The translations under genes were made by a program, and so were the position numbers. From Puia sp963703355 (lineage in GTDB: Bacteria > Bacteroidota > Bacteroidia > Chitinophagales > Chitinophagaceae), in the NCBI GenBank assembly GCA_963703355.1, contig OY969813.1:1488001-1552000 (forward strand): a DNA stretch of 64,000 nt. The letters run 5' to 3'. Below, piece by piece: positions 17,073 to 26,064 of this stretch. Position 1 is the stretch's first letter, and every line of letters begins with the position of its first letter. The notes below the pieces were generated by a model. That model saw nothing but the letters and a program-made list of their open reading frames with translations, was not told the origin of the DNA and did no database searches.

Positions 17073-18548
17073 TTAGTACGCTCTCGCAAAAAGAACACGC
17101 TCCACACTTGGTTTACCACTATAAATACAGAATCCTTTTTCAGGTGGATTGTCCAGTGGAATGCATCGTATGGTTGCTTTCGCTTTTTCCTTAATTATAT
17201 CTTCTGTTTCAGAGGTCCCATCCCAATGGGCAGAAATAAATCCGCCTTTCTCATCCAGCAAACTTAAAAAGTCATTCCAATTATTTGCTTGAGTGATATG
17301 TGCATTTCTATATTCCGAAGCCTTCCTGAACATCGAATCCTGAATTTCTATCAGAAGTTGTTCAATTTTTTGAACCAGTCCGTTTTCCGGAATATTTGTT
17401 TTTTCTCGAGTGTCCCTTCTCGCAATTTCAATTGTTTTATTTTCCAGATCGCGCAAACCAAAAGCTAAGCGCACAGGTACACCTTTCTTTTCATATTCTG
17501 CGAACTTCCAACCTGGCCTGTTATTATCGTTGTTGTCAAATTTCACACGGATGCCCGCTTTTTTCAATTCGCCCGCTATTTCCTTTCCCTTCTGATCGAG
17601 TTGGTCCTTTCTGTCTTCGCCTTTGTAAATCGGAATAATAACCACTTGTATGGGAGCTATCCTGGGTGGGAGTATCAGCCCCTCGTCGTCTCCATGCGCC
17701 ATAACAAGCGCACCGACCAGTCGGGTGCTCACACCCCAACTCGTCGCCCATACATAGTCTAGTTTATTTTGTTTATCGGAAAATTTCACATCGAATGCCT
17801 TGGCGAAATTTTGCCCGAGAAAATGTGATGTTCCGGCCTGCAAGGCCTTTCCATCCTGCATTAAAGCCTCAATACAATAAGTGTCCACTGCGCCAGCAAA
17901 TCTTTCACTGGCTGTTTTTACACCCCGAATAACCGGCAGCGCCATATAATTTTCTACAAAGTCAGCATAAATATCGAGCATCAGTCTCGCCTCTGAAACC
18001 GCTTCGTCACTGGTCGCATGTGCTGTATGTCCTTCCTGCCAGAGAAACTCGGTGGTGCGAAGGAAGAGCCGGGTACGCATTTCCCAGCGCACAACATTTG
18101 CCCATTGATTAATTAAAAGTGGCAAATCACGGTACGACTGGATCCAGGTTTTATATGTGTTCCAAATTATTGTCTCACTCGTGGGCCTGACAATTAACTC
18201 TTCGTCCAGTTTTGCCTCTGGGTCAACGATGATTCCGCCGCCTTCCGGATCATTTTTAAGACGATAGTGCGTAACTACCGCACATTCTTTTGCAAAACCC
18301 TCCACGTGTGCTGCCTCTTTACTCAAAAAACTCTTGGGGATAAATAGGGGAAAATAGGCATTCTCATGCCCCGTATCCTTAAACATTTGATCTAATATAT
18401 CCCTCATTTTTTCCCAGAGAGCAAATCCAAAAGGTTTGATCACCATACAGCCCCGAACCGCCGAATAATCAGCCAGCCCCCCCTTTATTATCAGGTCATT
18501 ATACCATTGCGAATAGTCTTCTTTTCGACTTGTAATTTCTTTACTCAT
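17073..18548 (-). CDS. proS: Proline--tRNA ligase, archaeal/eukaryotic-type (no editing domain)
   Basis: The 491-residue enzyme charges tRNA-Pro. Class II motifs are visible: ALWEKMRDILDQMF (motif 1 region), VRWEMRTRLFLRTTEFLWQEGHTAHAT (motif 2) and the GTSHFLGQNFAKAF / WATSWGVSTRLVGALVMAHGDDEGL region (motif 3). The anticodon-binding domain follows, then a C-terminal zinc-binding-like extension ending in AY. It lacks the INS editing insertion of the bacterial form. The start MSKEITSRKEDYSQWY at 18548 is preferred to an upstream ATG at 18569 because relatives begin there. Confidence 0.95.
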   Translation of the reverse strand: MSKEITSRKEDYSQWYNDLIIKGGLADYSAVRGCMVIKPFGFALWEKMRDILDQMFKDTGHENAYFPLFIPKSFLSKEAAHVEGFAKECAVVTHYRLKNDPEGGGIIVDPEAKLDEELIVRPTSETIIWNTYKTWIQSYRDLPLLINQWANVVRWEMRTRLFLRTTEFLWQEGHTAHATSDEAVSEARLMLDIYADFVENYMALPVIRGVKTASERFAGAVDTYCIEALMQDGKALQAGTSHFLGQNFAKAFDVKFSDKQNKLDYVWATSWGVSTRLVGALVMAHGDDEGLILPPRIAPIQVVIIPIYKGEDRKDQLDQKGKEIAGELKKAGIRVKFDNNDNNRPGWKFAEYEKKGVPVRLAFGLRDLENKTIEIARRDTREKTNIPENGLVQKIEQLLIEIQDSMFRKASEYRNAHITQANNWNDFLSLLDEKGGFISAHWDGTSETEDIIKEKAKATIRCIPLDNPPEKGFCIYSGKPSVERVLFARAY

Positions 18549-18633
18549 AAATTGGCACGCTGCGGGCAAACTTGATCTTGCTCATTTTAACAGTTTGGAT
18601 CCGCATTTTTCTGAAGGGGGTTAATATATTTTG

Positions 18634-18641
18634 TAACTTTG
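18634..18641 (+). promoter_or_regulatory. Probable -7 promoter element for the lipoprotein gene
   Basis: TAACTTTG fits TAnnTTTG; a T-run 23 bp upstream (18606-18610) may serve as -33. The predicted transcript start near 18648 leaves a leader of about 47 bases before the ATG at 18695. Confidence 0.5.
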
Positions 18642-18694
18642 ATAAACCGCTCAAAAGTAGTAACTTAAGATCGAAACGTCTAAAAGCTTTCACT

Positions 18695-19420
18695 ATGAAA
18701 CGTCTTTACAAATTTATAGTACCCGTTGTTTTAATGCTATCAATTTGCAGTTGCTCAACGTATAAGAACAGTTCGGTTACCCCGGATGATGTTTATTATT
18801 CGCCCGGTAATGCCGCAAATCAGGGAGGAGCCCAGACTTCAAATTCGGATTACTACAGTACTCCGAATGAAAATTATGTGAAGATGCGGGTTCAGGATCC
18901 GGACAAGTGGTCCTATTTTGATGACTATAATTACGACTATTACGGCGGTTATTCTCCTTATAGCGCATATGCTCCTTTTGGATATGGAACCAGCTTTGGT
19001 TTAAGTATGGGTTTTGGTCCGGGTTTCTATAGCCCCTGGTATGGTGGCTTTGGATATTACAGTCCGTTGAGTTATTACAATAGCTATTATGCCTGGAATA
19101 ATTTTTATAACCCATATTACGGATCTGTTGTTGTAATAAATGGGAAAAATACAACGACGCCTAGTTATACGCGTATGAGTACTTTCAACCCGTCTGCATA
19201 TCAGGGCAGATACTACAACTCCAGGCCTGCTACAAATGGCTTGAATTACGCGAATAGCACTCAAAATTTTACTCCCAGAAATAATTTTAATCAATCAACT
19301 AACAATCGCTCCTACTATAATTCAACTACTCCCAATTCGACTGGAGGCAGCAGGAGCAGTGGAGGTTTCAGTGGAGGTGGCTTTTCAAGGGGCGGAGGTT
19401 TTTCACGCCCGGGCAGGTAA
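18695..19420 (+). CDS. Tyr/Asn/Gly-rich putative lipoprotein
   Basis: The 241-residue product starts at ATG 18695, not at the upstream in-frame codons, because MKRLYKFIVPVVLMLSICSC is a clear lipoprotein signal with Cys at residue 20. The mature part is low complexity: a YYGGYSPYSAYAPFGYG-type region rich in Tyr, Gly and Pro (about 80-150), then Asn/Ser-rich sequence and a Gly/Ser/Arg tail of SGGGFSRGGG type. Similar proteins are common in Bacteroidota but have no assigned function. The next gene begins 13 bp after its stop. Confidence 0.85.
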   Translation: MKRLYKFIVPVVLMLSICSCSTYKNSSVTPDDVYYSPGNAANQGGAQTSNSDYYSTPNENYVKMRVQDPDKWSYFDDYNYDYYGGYSPYSAYAPFGYGTSFGLSMGFGPGFYSPWYGGFGYYSPLSYYNSYYAWNNFYNPYYGSVVVINGKNTTTPSYTRMSTFNPSAYQGRYYNSRPATNGLNYANSTQNFTPRNNFNQSTNNRSYYNSTTPNSTGGSRSSGGFSGGGFSRGGGFSRPGR

Positions 19421-19433
19421 TTCCCGAGAGATC

Positions 19434-20978
19434 ATGAAACGCCTTTTAATTCTGTACTTCTTAGTACTAACTAGTTGTTTTTTAAAAGCGCAGCTTCCGG
19501 AAGACGCCTTACGCATGTCAAATACCCATCCCTCAGGAACGGCGCGGGAACAGGCCATAGGTGGCGCAATGGGATCTCTTGGTGGTGATATTTCAGCCAA
19601 TTACATAAATCCTGCTGGTCTTGGTTTTTATAAAACTGGTGAATTACTGATAAGTCCCGGATGGACATTTAATTCTTCGAACACAGGCTATCTCACCAGT
19701 AATATGAACGGCCCTTCTGTAAATAATTTCCTCCTTTCTACTTCGGGTTTTGTATACGGATGGACAACAGATCCCGGTAAAAGTTCAGCAATAAGCCTGG
19801 CCGTAAATCGAAGCGCAGATTTTAATGGTCATATCGTTTATCAGGGGAAAAATAATTATTCCTCCGGGGCTGATACATATGGTGAAGAATTTGACGCCTC
19901 CGGCCTTAGTCTGGATCAGGCGTTCACAACTCCGGGTCTTTCCTATGGTACCAGGATGGCCCTGTATACATATCTTATTGACACTTCTCAGGGTGGATTT
20001 GGTGCGACAGTCGTTCAACCAGATAAAGTTCTTGCAGCCGGCGGACAACTTGACCAAAGTACCGACATCAGAACTTCCGGTGGCATAACAGAAATAGCAC
20101 TGGGAATAGCCGGTTCATCAAAAGACAAATGGTATTGGGGTTTATCTATTGGCATTCCGATAGTGAATTATCAGCGCACTACACAATACAAAGAATCGGA
20201 TCTGAGTGGCAACACAAATAATGATTTTGCAGCGTATACATATACAGAATATTATTCCGCAAAAGGAGGAGGAGTAAATGCAAGACTGGGAGCAATTTAC
20301 AGACCCAATTTGCATTGGCGAATAGGACTTGCGGTGCACACTCCTACCTTCTATTCCATTACTGACCACCTATCCGCATCGATGGTGACGAACACTGAAG
20401 GCTATGCCGGAGTTATTTCTATTAATTCCGACACATTGGATCAGATCCAGAATGCGGGCAATAGCCTGGAATACGATTTGCAAACCCCCTGGCATTTCCT
20501 CTTAAGCGGATCGTACATATTTCCAGGAGCCGTTACAGACGGCAAAATGGGATTTATAACTACGGATATTGAATACGTAGCTAATAAAAGTTCGAGATTT
20601 AGTTTTCCACTGGACGACAACGGCAATCAACCTGATAACAGTTATTTTGATCCATTGAACAATACCATAAAATCATATTATAGGAACACATTAAATTTCA
20701 GACTGGGAGGAGAGTTCAAAGTAAATGAGATGGCTTATAGAATTGGCTCTTCGTATTCAACGAATCCTTATTCTTCAGGTGATTTAAAGGCAAATCGCAC
20801 CACATTCAGCGGTGGTATTGGATACAGAAAAAAAGGAATATTTATTGACCTTACTTATGTGGAAGCTATAACAAACGATGTAAACTTTCCCTATCGGCTG
20901 GCAAATAAAGACAACCTATATGCTGCAGTAAAACAATATACCGGAAGTGTGATTATGACTTTAGGATTCAAGTTTTGA
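19434..20978 (+). CDS. OmpP1/FadL/TodX-family outer membrane protein
   Basis: The 514-residue protein, started at ATG 19434, has a signal peptide ending near SCFLKAQ (residue 17-20). It continues as an outer membrane barrel: SGTAREQAIGGAMGSLGGDISANYINPAGLGFYKTGEL is the N-terminal plug/hatch signature of FadL-like proteins, and the last residues MTLGFKF form a terminal strand. The family moves hydrophobic molecules across the outer membrane; the T9SS protein PorV is a relative, but this one is not specifically PorV-like by eye. It is probably co-transcribed with the upstream lipoprotein. Confidence 0.82.
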   Translation: MKRLLILYFLVLTSCFLKAQLPEDALRMSNTHPSGTAREQAIGGAMGSLGGDISANYINPAGLGFYKTGELLISPGWTFNSSNTGYLTSNMNGPSVNNFLLSTSGFVYGWTTDPGKSSAISLAVNRSADFNGHIVYQGKNNYSSGADTYGEEFDASGLSLDQAFTTPGLSYGTRMALYTYLIDTSQGGFGATVVQPDKVLAAGGQLDQSTDIRTSGGITEIALGIAGSSKDKWYWGLSIGIPIVNYQRTTQYKESDLSGNTNNDFAAYTYTEYYSAKGGGVNARLGAIYRPNLHWRIGLAVHTPTFYSITDHLSASMVTNTEGYAGVISINSDTLDQIQNAGNSLEYDLQTPWHFLLSGSYIFPGAVTDGKMGFITTDIEYVANKSSRFSFPLDDNGNQPDNSYFDPLNNTIKSYYRNTLNFRLGGEFKVNEMAYRIGSSYSTNPYSSGDLKANRTTFSGGIGYRKKGIFIDLTYVEAITNDVNFPYRLANKDNLYAAVKQYTGSVIMTLGFKF

Positions 20979-21866
20979 ATGTTCAGACAGTATTCTTTCT
21001 TTAAAATCATTTTCAATCCAAATTACATTTTCATTCTTTTTCAGCCAGGTAATCTGACGTTTTGCATAGTTTCTTGTACTTTGTTTTATCTTGGAAATAC
21101 TGTCATCAAGGCGACTTTTTCCACTCAGATATTCAAACAACTCCGAATATCCAACCGTCTGTAAAGCATTTAAATGTTGATAGGGAAGAAGGTCGGTTAC
21201 TTCTTCTAACAATCCTGATTCTATCATTGCATCCACTCTGTTGTCTATTCTCTGATAAAGTTCTTTTCTTGGAACTCCCAGACCAAACTCCAGTATGCGA
21301 AAGGGCCTTATTTTTTTTTGCTGATTTCTGAATGATAGAATGGATCTCCCCGTGCTTTGAATCACTTCAAGAGCCCGCATCATCCGGTGGGGATTGGCTG
21401 TTTCACCTTCGTTGTAAAATGAGGGATCCGCAGCCTGAATTGATTCGTGCAACCAGCTAATTCCTTGTTCCTGGTAATTTGCATGTATTTGCTTTCTGAT
21501 ACCGTCATTTACGACAGGTATTTCGTCCAGTCCATCGCGAAATGCCTTAAGATAAAGTCCCGTGCCTCCACAAATTATAATCGTGTCGTTTACAACAAAA
21601 ATTTCATCACACCATCGAACAGCAAGAGATTCAAAAATAGCAGCATTCACTTCCTCATGTATCGAGTGCGAATTAATAAAAAAATGTTTTATTTGTTCGA
21701 GTTTTAGCCTGTCAGGTTTGGCAACCCCTATGTTGAGTTCCTTGAAACACTGGCGACTATCTGCAGAGATAATGCAGGTATTGAAATGCTTTGCCAGCTC
21801 AACTGATAATTCCGTTTTGCCGGAAGCAGTAGGGCCCGTAACTATGATTACTGTTTTAAGAGACAT
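20961..21866 (-). CDS. miaA: tRNA dimethylallyltransferase
   Basis: The 301-residue enzyme adds the isopentenyl group to A37 of tRNAs reading UNN codons. P-loop VTGPTASGKTELSVELAK (about residues 9-26), SADSRQCFKELNIGVAKP, the TGLYLKAFRDGLDEIP loop and the C-terminal QTVGYSELFEYL and TRNYAKRQITWLKK segments are diagnostic. Its start overlaps by one base the stop of the pRiA4b-like gene upstream, and its end overlaps the convergent barrel gene by 18 bp. Confidence 0.96.
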   Translation of the reverse strand: MSLKTVIIVTGPTASGKTELSVELAKHFNTCIISADSRQCFKELNIGVAKPDRLKLEQIKHFFINSHSIHEEVNAAIFESLAVRWCDEIFVVNDTIIICGGTGLYLKAFRDGLDEIPVVNDGIRKQIHANYQEQGISWLHESIQAADPSFYNEGETANPHRMMRALEVIQSTGRSILSFRNQQKKIRPFRILEFGLGVPRKELYQRIDNRVDAMIESGLLEEVTDLLPYQHLNALQTVGYSELFEYLSGKSRLDDSISKIKQSTRNYAKRQITWLKKNENVIWIENDFKERILSEHSKLES

Positions 21867-22432
21867 TACTCCAGCGAAGTTTCCTCTTCAGGACCGAATT
21901 CTTCTTCAATATCCAAATCACCCGTTTCTTCACCAACCTCACTAAATCCCTCTGCTGTTCTGTTGAGATCATATTTCTCTTCCACTTCAGCCAGTTTATC
22001 TCCTACAAGACCACGGGTTCCATATTGGGAAGGACCAATACTTTCGGACTTAACCACCGCAGGATATTCAAGTTTGTTGTTTTCCTCTTTCGACACATTG
22101 ATAAGCTCGACAAGGAAAGACCAGTTTTTCGCAAAATCGTACAGATATACAAATTTCTGATTGGGATCTTTAATTTCAGAACCAATAGTAGTTTCAGCCA
22201 TCAGTAATGGTGCCACCTTATATTCCTTTTCGTATTTCTCGAGAGAAATCTCCCTGCCACGCTGCCAGTGATCATTGCTGCGGAAAAATGTAGCCTGGTG
22301 TTTATTGTCAAACTCGTATGCCTTCAGAATAACCTGATGCAATTCCGAAAAATGCTGATTGTGTTTCACCACCACGTCACGATAAACACTATCGTCCTCT
22401 TCAAAATATATCCTGAATTTTAAAACTGCCAT
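21866..22432 (-). CDS. pRiA4b ORF-3-like / IS1096-passenger-like protein
   Basis: The 188-residue protein has a beta-rich N-terminal region (LKFRIYFEEDDSVYRDVVVKHNQHFSELHQVILKAYEFD) and a middle KFVYLYDFAKNWSFLVELI segment that fit the plasmid pRiA4b ORF-3 family. The last 45 residues are strongly acidic. No transposase or inverted repeats are nearby, and the gene sits in a housekeeping neighbourhood one base from miaA, so it appears to be a resident cellular gene, not part of a mobile element. Function is unknown. Confidence 0.78.
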   Translation of the reverse strand: MAVLKFRIYFEEDDSVYRDVVVKHNQHFSELHQVILKAYEFDNKHQATFFRSNDHWQRGREISLEKYEKEYKVAPLLMAETTIGSEIKDPNQKFVYLYDFAKNWSFLVELINVSKEENNKLEYPAVVKSESIGPSQYGTRGLVGDKLAEVEEKYDLNRTAEGFSEVGEETGDLDIEEEFGPEEETSLE

Positions 22433-22489
22433 ATTGATAACTGATTATAATGTCCAAAAATAAATGAAACCGGCAAATTATCAACCAGC

Positions 22490-23953
22490 TTATTTAAGGG
22501 GCAAATTTCCACTATAATATTTGCCCACCGGTTTTAAATCCATTTCCGCTGCTTTGTCAATCATAAATCCATAAGCCGCCTCAAATGAATTCTCGATCTC
22601 TCCTTCCAAAATTGCTTCCCGAATCATATTTTTTAAGTCCCCAACTTTTTTAGATGGGCCTATATTAAAAATTTCCATAATCATTTCGCCTGTAACAGGC
22701 GGTTGCCAATTTCGAAGTCGGTCTTTTTCTTCAACTTCATCAAGGCGTTTACGAACGAGTTCAAAATTCTCAAGATACCGTTTTACTTTTTGTTTGTTTT
22801 TCGATGTAATATCTGCTTCGCAAAGTATCATGAGAGAATCAATGTCATCGCCAGCATCAAATAGAAGTCTTCTGATTGCGGAATCCGTAATGTTCTCTTT
22901 GGTAAGACTAATAGGCCTTAAATGCAATTCAACCATTTTACGGACAAATCGCATTTTTTCGTTCATTGGCATTTTCAGTTTGTCGAAAATCTTGGGAACC
23001 ATTCTGCCACCAACCACCTCATGACCATGAAAAGTCCAACCATGCCCTTGCTCAAATTTCTTTGTGGCAGGCTTTCCGATATCATGTAAAATAGCCGCCC
23101 AACGTAACCATATATCTTTAGTACGTAAAGAAACATTATCCAGCACTTGTAATGTATGATAAAAATTATCTTTATGTCCAAGTCCATCAATATATTCTGC
23201 CCCGGCCAGTTCTGTCATTTTTGGGAAAATAATTTGCAACAAGCCGGATTTGTAAAGTAAATCAAAACCAAAAGAGGGTTTATCGGTTACTATAATTTTA
23301 TTTATTTCTTCTGTTATCCGCTCCTGGGAAATAATAGACATCCTGCCGGCATTTTCAATGATTGCGCCGAAAGTTTCTGAATCAATTTCAAAACCAAGTT
23401 GTGAAGCAAACCTTATTGCACGTAACATGCGTAGCGGATCATCACTAAATGTTATGTGCGGATCCAGCGGCGTAACGATCCTTTTTTTACCCAGATCTGA
23501 TATTCCGTTAAATGGATCAACCAGCCTGCCGAAGTCTTTTACATTTAGACTGATGGCGAGAGCATTAATTGTAAAATCCCTGCGATTTAAATCATCTTCC
23601 AGTGTGCCTGGAACAATATCCGGTTTTCTTGATAGCAAACGGTAACTTTCTTTTCTTGCTCCAACAAATTCCACGTCCATTATACGTTCTTCTGATTCCT
23701 GAATTTTAAAATGCGCCGTTCCGAATGTTTTGAAAATAGTCACTGATGGCCTCGGAATATAGTTATCGGCTACTTCATTAGCTAATTTCATGGCGTTGCC
23801 TATACATACCAAGTCGATATCACTCGTGGATCGGCCAATTATCTTATCACGAACAAAACCACCAATGACGTAAACTTCAGTCTGCATCCTGGCCGCAGCT
23901 TCGGAGATTCGTTGAAACAATAATAATTCCGTTGGTGTACAGGAGATTTCCAT
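22490..23953 (-). CDS. CCA tRNA nucleotidyltransferase / poly(A) polymerase family with HD domain
   Basis: The 487-residue protein has a class II nucleotidyltransferase head with VIGGFVRDKIIGRSTSDIDLV (about residues 29-49; GG and DxD metal ligands) and the DDLNRRDFTINALAISL block. The neck follows, and then a C-terminal HD domain with RWAAILHDIGKPATK and FHGHEVVGG. This architecture is the CCA-adding enzyme with phosphohydrolase domain. Family members include both CCA-adding enzymes and poly(A) polymerases; as the only candidate here, CCA addition is inferred. Confidence 0.92.
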   Translation of the reverse strand: MEISCTPTELLLFQRISEAAARMQTEVYVIGGFVRDKIIGRSTSDIDLVCIGNAMKLANEVADNYIPRPSVTIFKTFGTAHFKIQESEERIMDVEFVGARKESYRLLSRKPDIVPGTLEDDLNRRDFTINALAISLNVKDFGRLVDPFNGISDLGKKRIVTPLDPHITFSDDPLRMLRAIRFASQLGFEIDSETFGAIIENAGRMSIISQERITEEINKIIVTDKPSFGFDLLYKSGLLQIIFPKMTELAGAEYIDGLGHKDNFYHTLQVLDNVSLRTKDIWLRWAAILHDIGKPATKKFEQGHGWTFHGHEVVGGRMVPKIFDKLKMPMNEKMRFVRKMVELHLRPISLTKENITDSAIRRLLFDAGDDIDSLMILCEADITSKNKQKVKRYLENFELVRKRLDEVEEKDRLRNWQPPVTGEMIMEIFNIGPSKKVGDLKNMIREAILEGEIENSFEAAYGFMIDKAAEMDLKPVGKYYSGNLPLK

Positions 23954-23968
23954 CGATTCAAAGATAAA

Positions 23969-24973
23969 TCAAGAATATTTATCCGGAATCGTATCGCATA
24001 ACTGATCATCTCTGATTTCCAAAGCACATTTGAAGTGTTTCTCAGGACAAGACGAATATCCGTGCAAACCGCAAGGTCGGCAATACAGAGGTTGCTCTAT
24101 TTCTACAATGTAACGAATGTCAGACAACGGTCCGAATCCAAATGCTGGTATGGTTGAACAATAAACAACAGTGACCGGAGCATTTACTGCCGATGCAAAA
24201 TGCATGGGTGCCGAATCATTTACATAGTTCATACAGGCACCACTCATCAATGCCGCTGATTCTAAAAATGATAACCTGCCTGCGAGCACCATTGTTCCGG
24301 GATGGCCGCAGGATTCCTGAATATTTATACAAAAACTTTTATCTCCCGGACCGCCCAACAAATAAATTTTATATCCAGCAGGAACTTTCCCCAAAAAAGA
24401 AATCCATTTAGATGCAGGAAATTGTTTTGTAAACCAAACAGATGCAGGACTTACGGTAATATACTTTTCGGACATCCATTGTTTAACAGAAGAATAGTCT
24501 TTTTCCGAAGGATATAGTTTTGGTTTGCAACTTATGAAATCTGTAAAGTCGGCTATCAATTGGATATTTCTTTCAGTTTCGTGTTTGGCCGTTTCGCCAC
24601 CAACAACGTGTTTTATTTTTTTTGTAAAAAGAAAACTCAGTGGATTTTTGTCGAATCCAATGGTTTCTTTTGCCTTCGAAAAAGCAGTCAGAAAACCGGT
24701 AGCAAAAAAACGCTGAACATTGATCACCTTATCATATTTGCTTTTTTGAATGTTCGACAAAATATGAAAAAGATTGCGGCGTTTATTTTTCTTCTTATCC
24801 CATATAATAACTTTATGAAGATATGGGTGGTTGTCAATCAACGATTCATTACCTTTTCGAACCAGAAAATCAATCTGCGCATCAGGGAAAAAAATATGAA
24901 GCTTTTCTATCAAAGGCGTCGCCAGTACTACATCTCCTATGAACGCCGTTTGTATAATTAGGAATTTTTGCAA
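23969..24973 (-). CDS. Glycosyltransferase family 9 (heptosyltransferase-like)
   Basis: The 334-residue protein begins with QKFLIIQTAFIGDVVLATPLIEKL, the GT9 N-terminal Rossmann signature. Its C-terminal half has VSPASVWFTKQFPASKWISFL, an acceptor/donor loop common to ADP-heptose transferases, and a final block with VNDSAPMHFASAVNAPVTVVYC. GT9 enzymes add heptose or related sugars to LPS core on the cytoplasmic face. There is a C-terminal Cys-rich patch (YCRPCGLHGYSSC...KCAL) that also occurs in relatives. The substrate is unknown. Confidence 0.9.
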   Translation of the reverse strand: MQKFLIIQTAFIGDVVLATPLIEKLHIFFPDAQIDFLVRKGNESLIDNHPYLHKVIIWDKKKNKRRNLFHILSNIQKSKYDKVINVQRFFATGFLTAFSKAKETIGFDKNPLSFLFTKKIKHVVGGETAKHETERNIQLIADFTDFISCKPKLYPSEKDYSSVKQWMSEKYITVSPASVWFTKQFPASKWISFLGKVPAGYKIYLLGGPGDKSFCINIQESCGHPGTMVLAGRLSFLESAALMSGACMNYVNDSAPMHFASAVNAPVTVVYCSTIPAFGFGPLSDIRYIVEIEQPLYCRPCGLHGYSSCPEKHFKCALEIRDDQLCDTIPDKYS

Positions 24974-25027
24974 ATACTTTATTTGGATTTATAAAAAATG
25001 CCTGAATGAATTTACATAAACAACCCA

Positions 25028-25060
25028 ACTCCCATACTCCCATACTCCCATACTCCCGTA
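25028..25060 (-). repeat. Octamer array after the DUF1330 gene (site A)
   Basis: Three copies of plus-strand ACTCCCAT and a fourth variant ACTCCCGT sit 4 bp beyond the DUF1330 stop codon. In the sense of that gene the word is AGTATGGG. No inverted partner is present. Confidence 0.9.
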
Positions 25061-25064
25061 TTTC

Positions 25065-25352
25065 CTATGCGCCCTCAACGATGATCATTTTTGTTTTAGC
25101 TGCTTTTTGTCTGATTGATTTGGCAATCCCGTATAAATCAGAATGCCACCATTCGTTTGCACGTTCCACGTTTGGAAATTCTAATATCACGATGCGTTCC
25201 GGATTCCAGTCCCCTTCAAGTGTTGTGCTTTTACCACCCCTTACAATAAACTTCCCGTTATAAGCGGCAATTGCTGCAGGCGTCAATTTCTTGTACGCTT
25301 CATATTCCTGCTGATCCTGAATGGAAACTTCAACGAGTACATAAGCCGACAT
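25065..25352 (-). CDS. DUF1330 family protein
   Basis: The 95-residue protein is a single DUF1330 domain, a dimeric alpha/beta-barrel (ferredoxin-like) fold. The family pattern is seen in YVLVEVSIQDQQEYEAYKKLTPAAIAAYNGKFIVRGGK and ILEFPNVERANEWWHSDLYGIAKSIRQKAA. The function is unknown. It is a single gene between the GT9 and Sua5-type genes and is followed directly by an octamer array. Confidence 0.9.
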   Translation of the reverse strand: MSAYVLVEVSIQDQQEYEAYKKLTPAAIAAYNGKFIVRGGKSTTLEGDWNPERIVILEFPNVERANEWWHSDLYGIAKSIRQKAAKTKMIIVEGA

Positions 25353-25394
25353 AACTAACTGGATTTTTATGAAATAATAAAATTAAAGTTTTTA

Positions 25395-25970
25395 TCAGGA
25401 TCTCAGGATGATCGGCTCTCCATCGCTACCGAATTTTACTAAAACAGAAGGTTTAACCGGTTGTTTGTCCTCTCGACGATACGAAACCACATAGTCCACA
25501 CCTTTTTTAATTACTTCCGATATCTCACTGAAATTTTTCGGACTGTCAGAACCTGAAATATTTGCTGACGTAGACACCAGGGGTTTTTTGTATCTTTTAA
25601 TCAGATGTCTGCAAAAATCTTCTTTAACTATACGGATAGCCAGAGATCCGTCATCGCCAATGAGATTTTCAGCCACCCCAATTGCCCCGTCGTATATTAT
25701 GGTGGTTGGACGCTCAGTTGTTTCAAGATATGCTGAAATATAAGGATGCGGTTGACTCACAAATCGATTAATATCTCTCTGATCGGCAAGCAGAACAATC
25801 ATTGATTTGGCCTTGGGCCTTTGTTTAAGTACAAATATTTTTTCAACTGCTTCGGGGTTAGTCGCATCTGCGCCTATTCCCCAAATAGTGTCTGTAGGGT
25901 AGAGAATAATTCCTCCATCACGAAGCGTTTCCAAACAAGAAAGTATGTCTTTTTCAAACTCCAATATCAT
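25395..25970 (-). CDS. L-threonylcarbamoyladenylate synthase (Sua5/YciO/TsaC family)
   Basis: The 191-residue protein (start taken at ATG 25970; an upstream ATG at 26000 adds ten residues) contains the hallmark GGIILYPTDTIWGIGADATN (about residues 17-36), KRPK-type RPKAKSMIVLL and the SLAIRIVKEDFCRHLI and LVSTSANISGSDSP segments. The family makes threonylcarbamoyl-AMP for t6A37 of tRNA. It lacks the Sua5 C-terminal domain, so TsaC or YciO-type. It diverges from dapD. Confidence 0.9.
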   Translation of the reverse strand: MILEFEKDILSCLETLRDGGIILYPTDTIWGIGADATNPEAVEKIFVLKQRPKAKSMIVLLADQRDINRFVSQPHPYISAYLETTERPTTIIYDGAIGVAENLIGDDGSLAIRIVKEDFCRHLIKRYKKPLVSTSANISGSDSPKNFSEISEVIKKGVDYVVSYRREDKQPVKPSVLVKFGSDGEPIILRS

Positions 25971-26040
25971 CCATTTGAGTAAAAATACCGAAGAATTCAA
26001 AATTCCAGAATTTCATCCATGCGTGTTTAACTCGTTACAG

Positions 26041-26048
26041 TATTTTTG
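26041..26048 (+). promoter_or_regulatory. Probable -7 promoter element for dapD
   Basis: TATTTTTG fits TAnnTTTG exactly, 16 bp before the dapD ATG at 26065. Transcription would start near 26054, leaving a leader of about 10 bases. A clear -33 TTTG at 20 bp spacing is not seen. Confidence 0.5.
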
Positions 26049-26064
26049 CGGAAAAATAAATAAG

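Noticed and set aside
21866..22432. Mobile element suggested by the IS1096-passenger/pRiA4b likeness
   Set aside because: No transposase, terminal repeats or compositional break; the gene sits tightly beside miaA.
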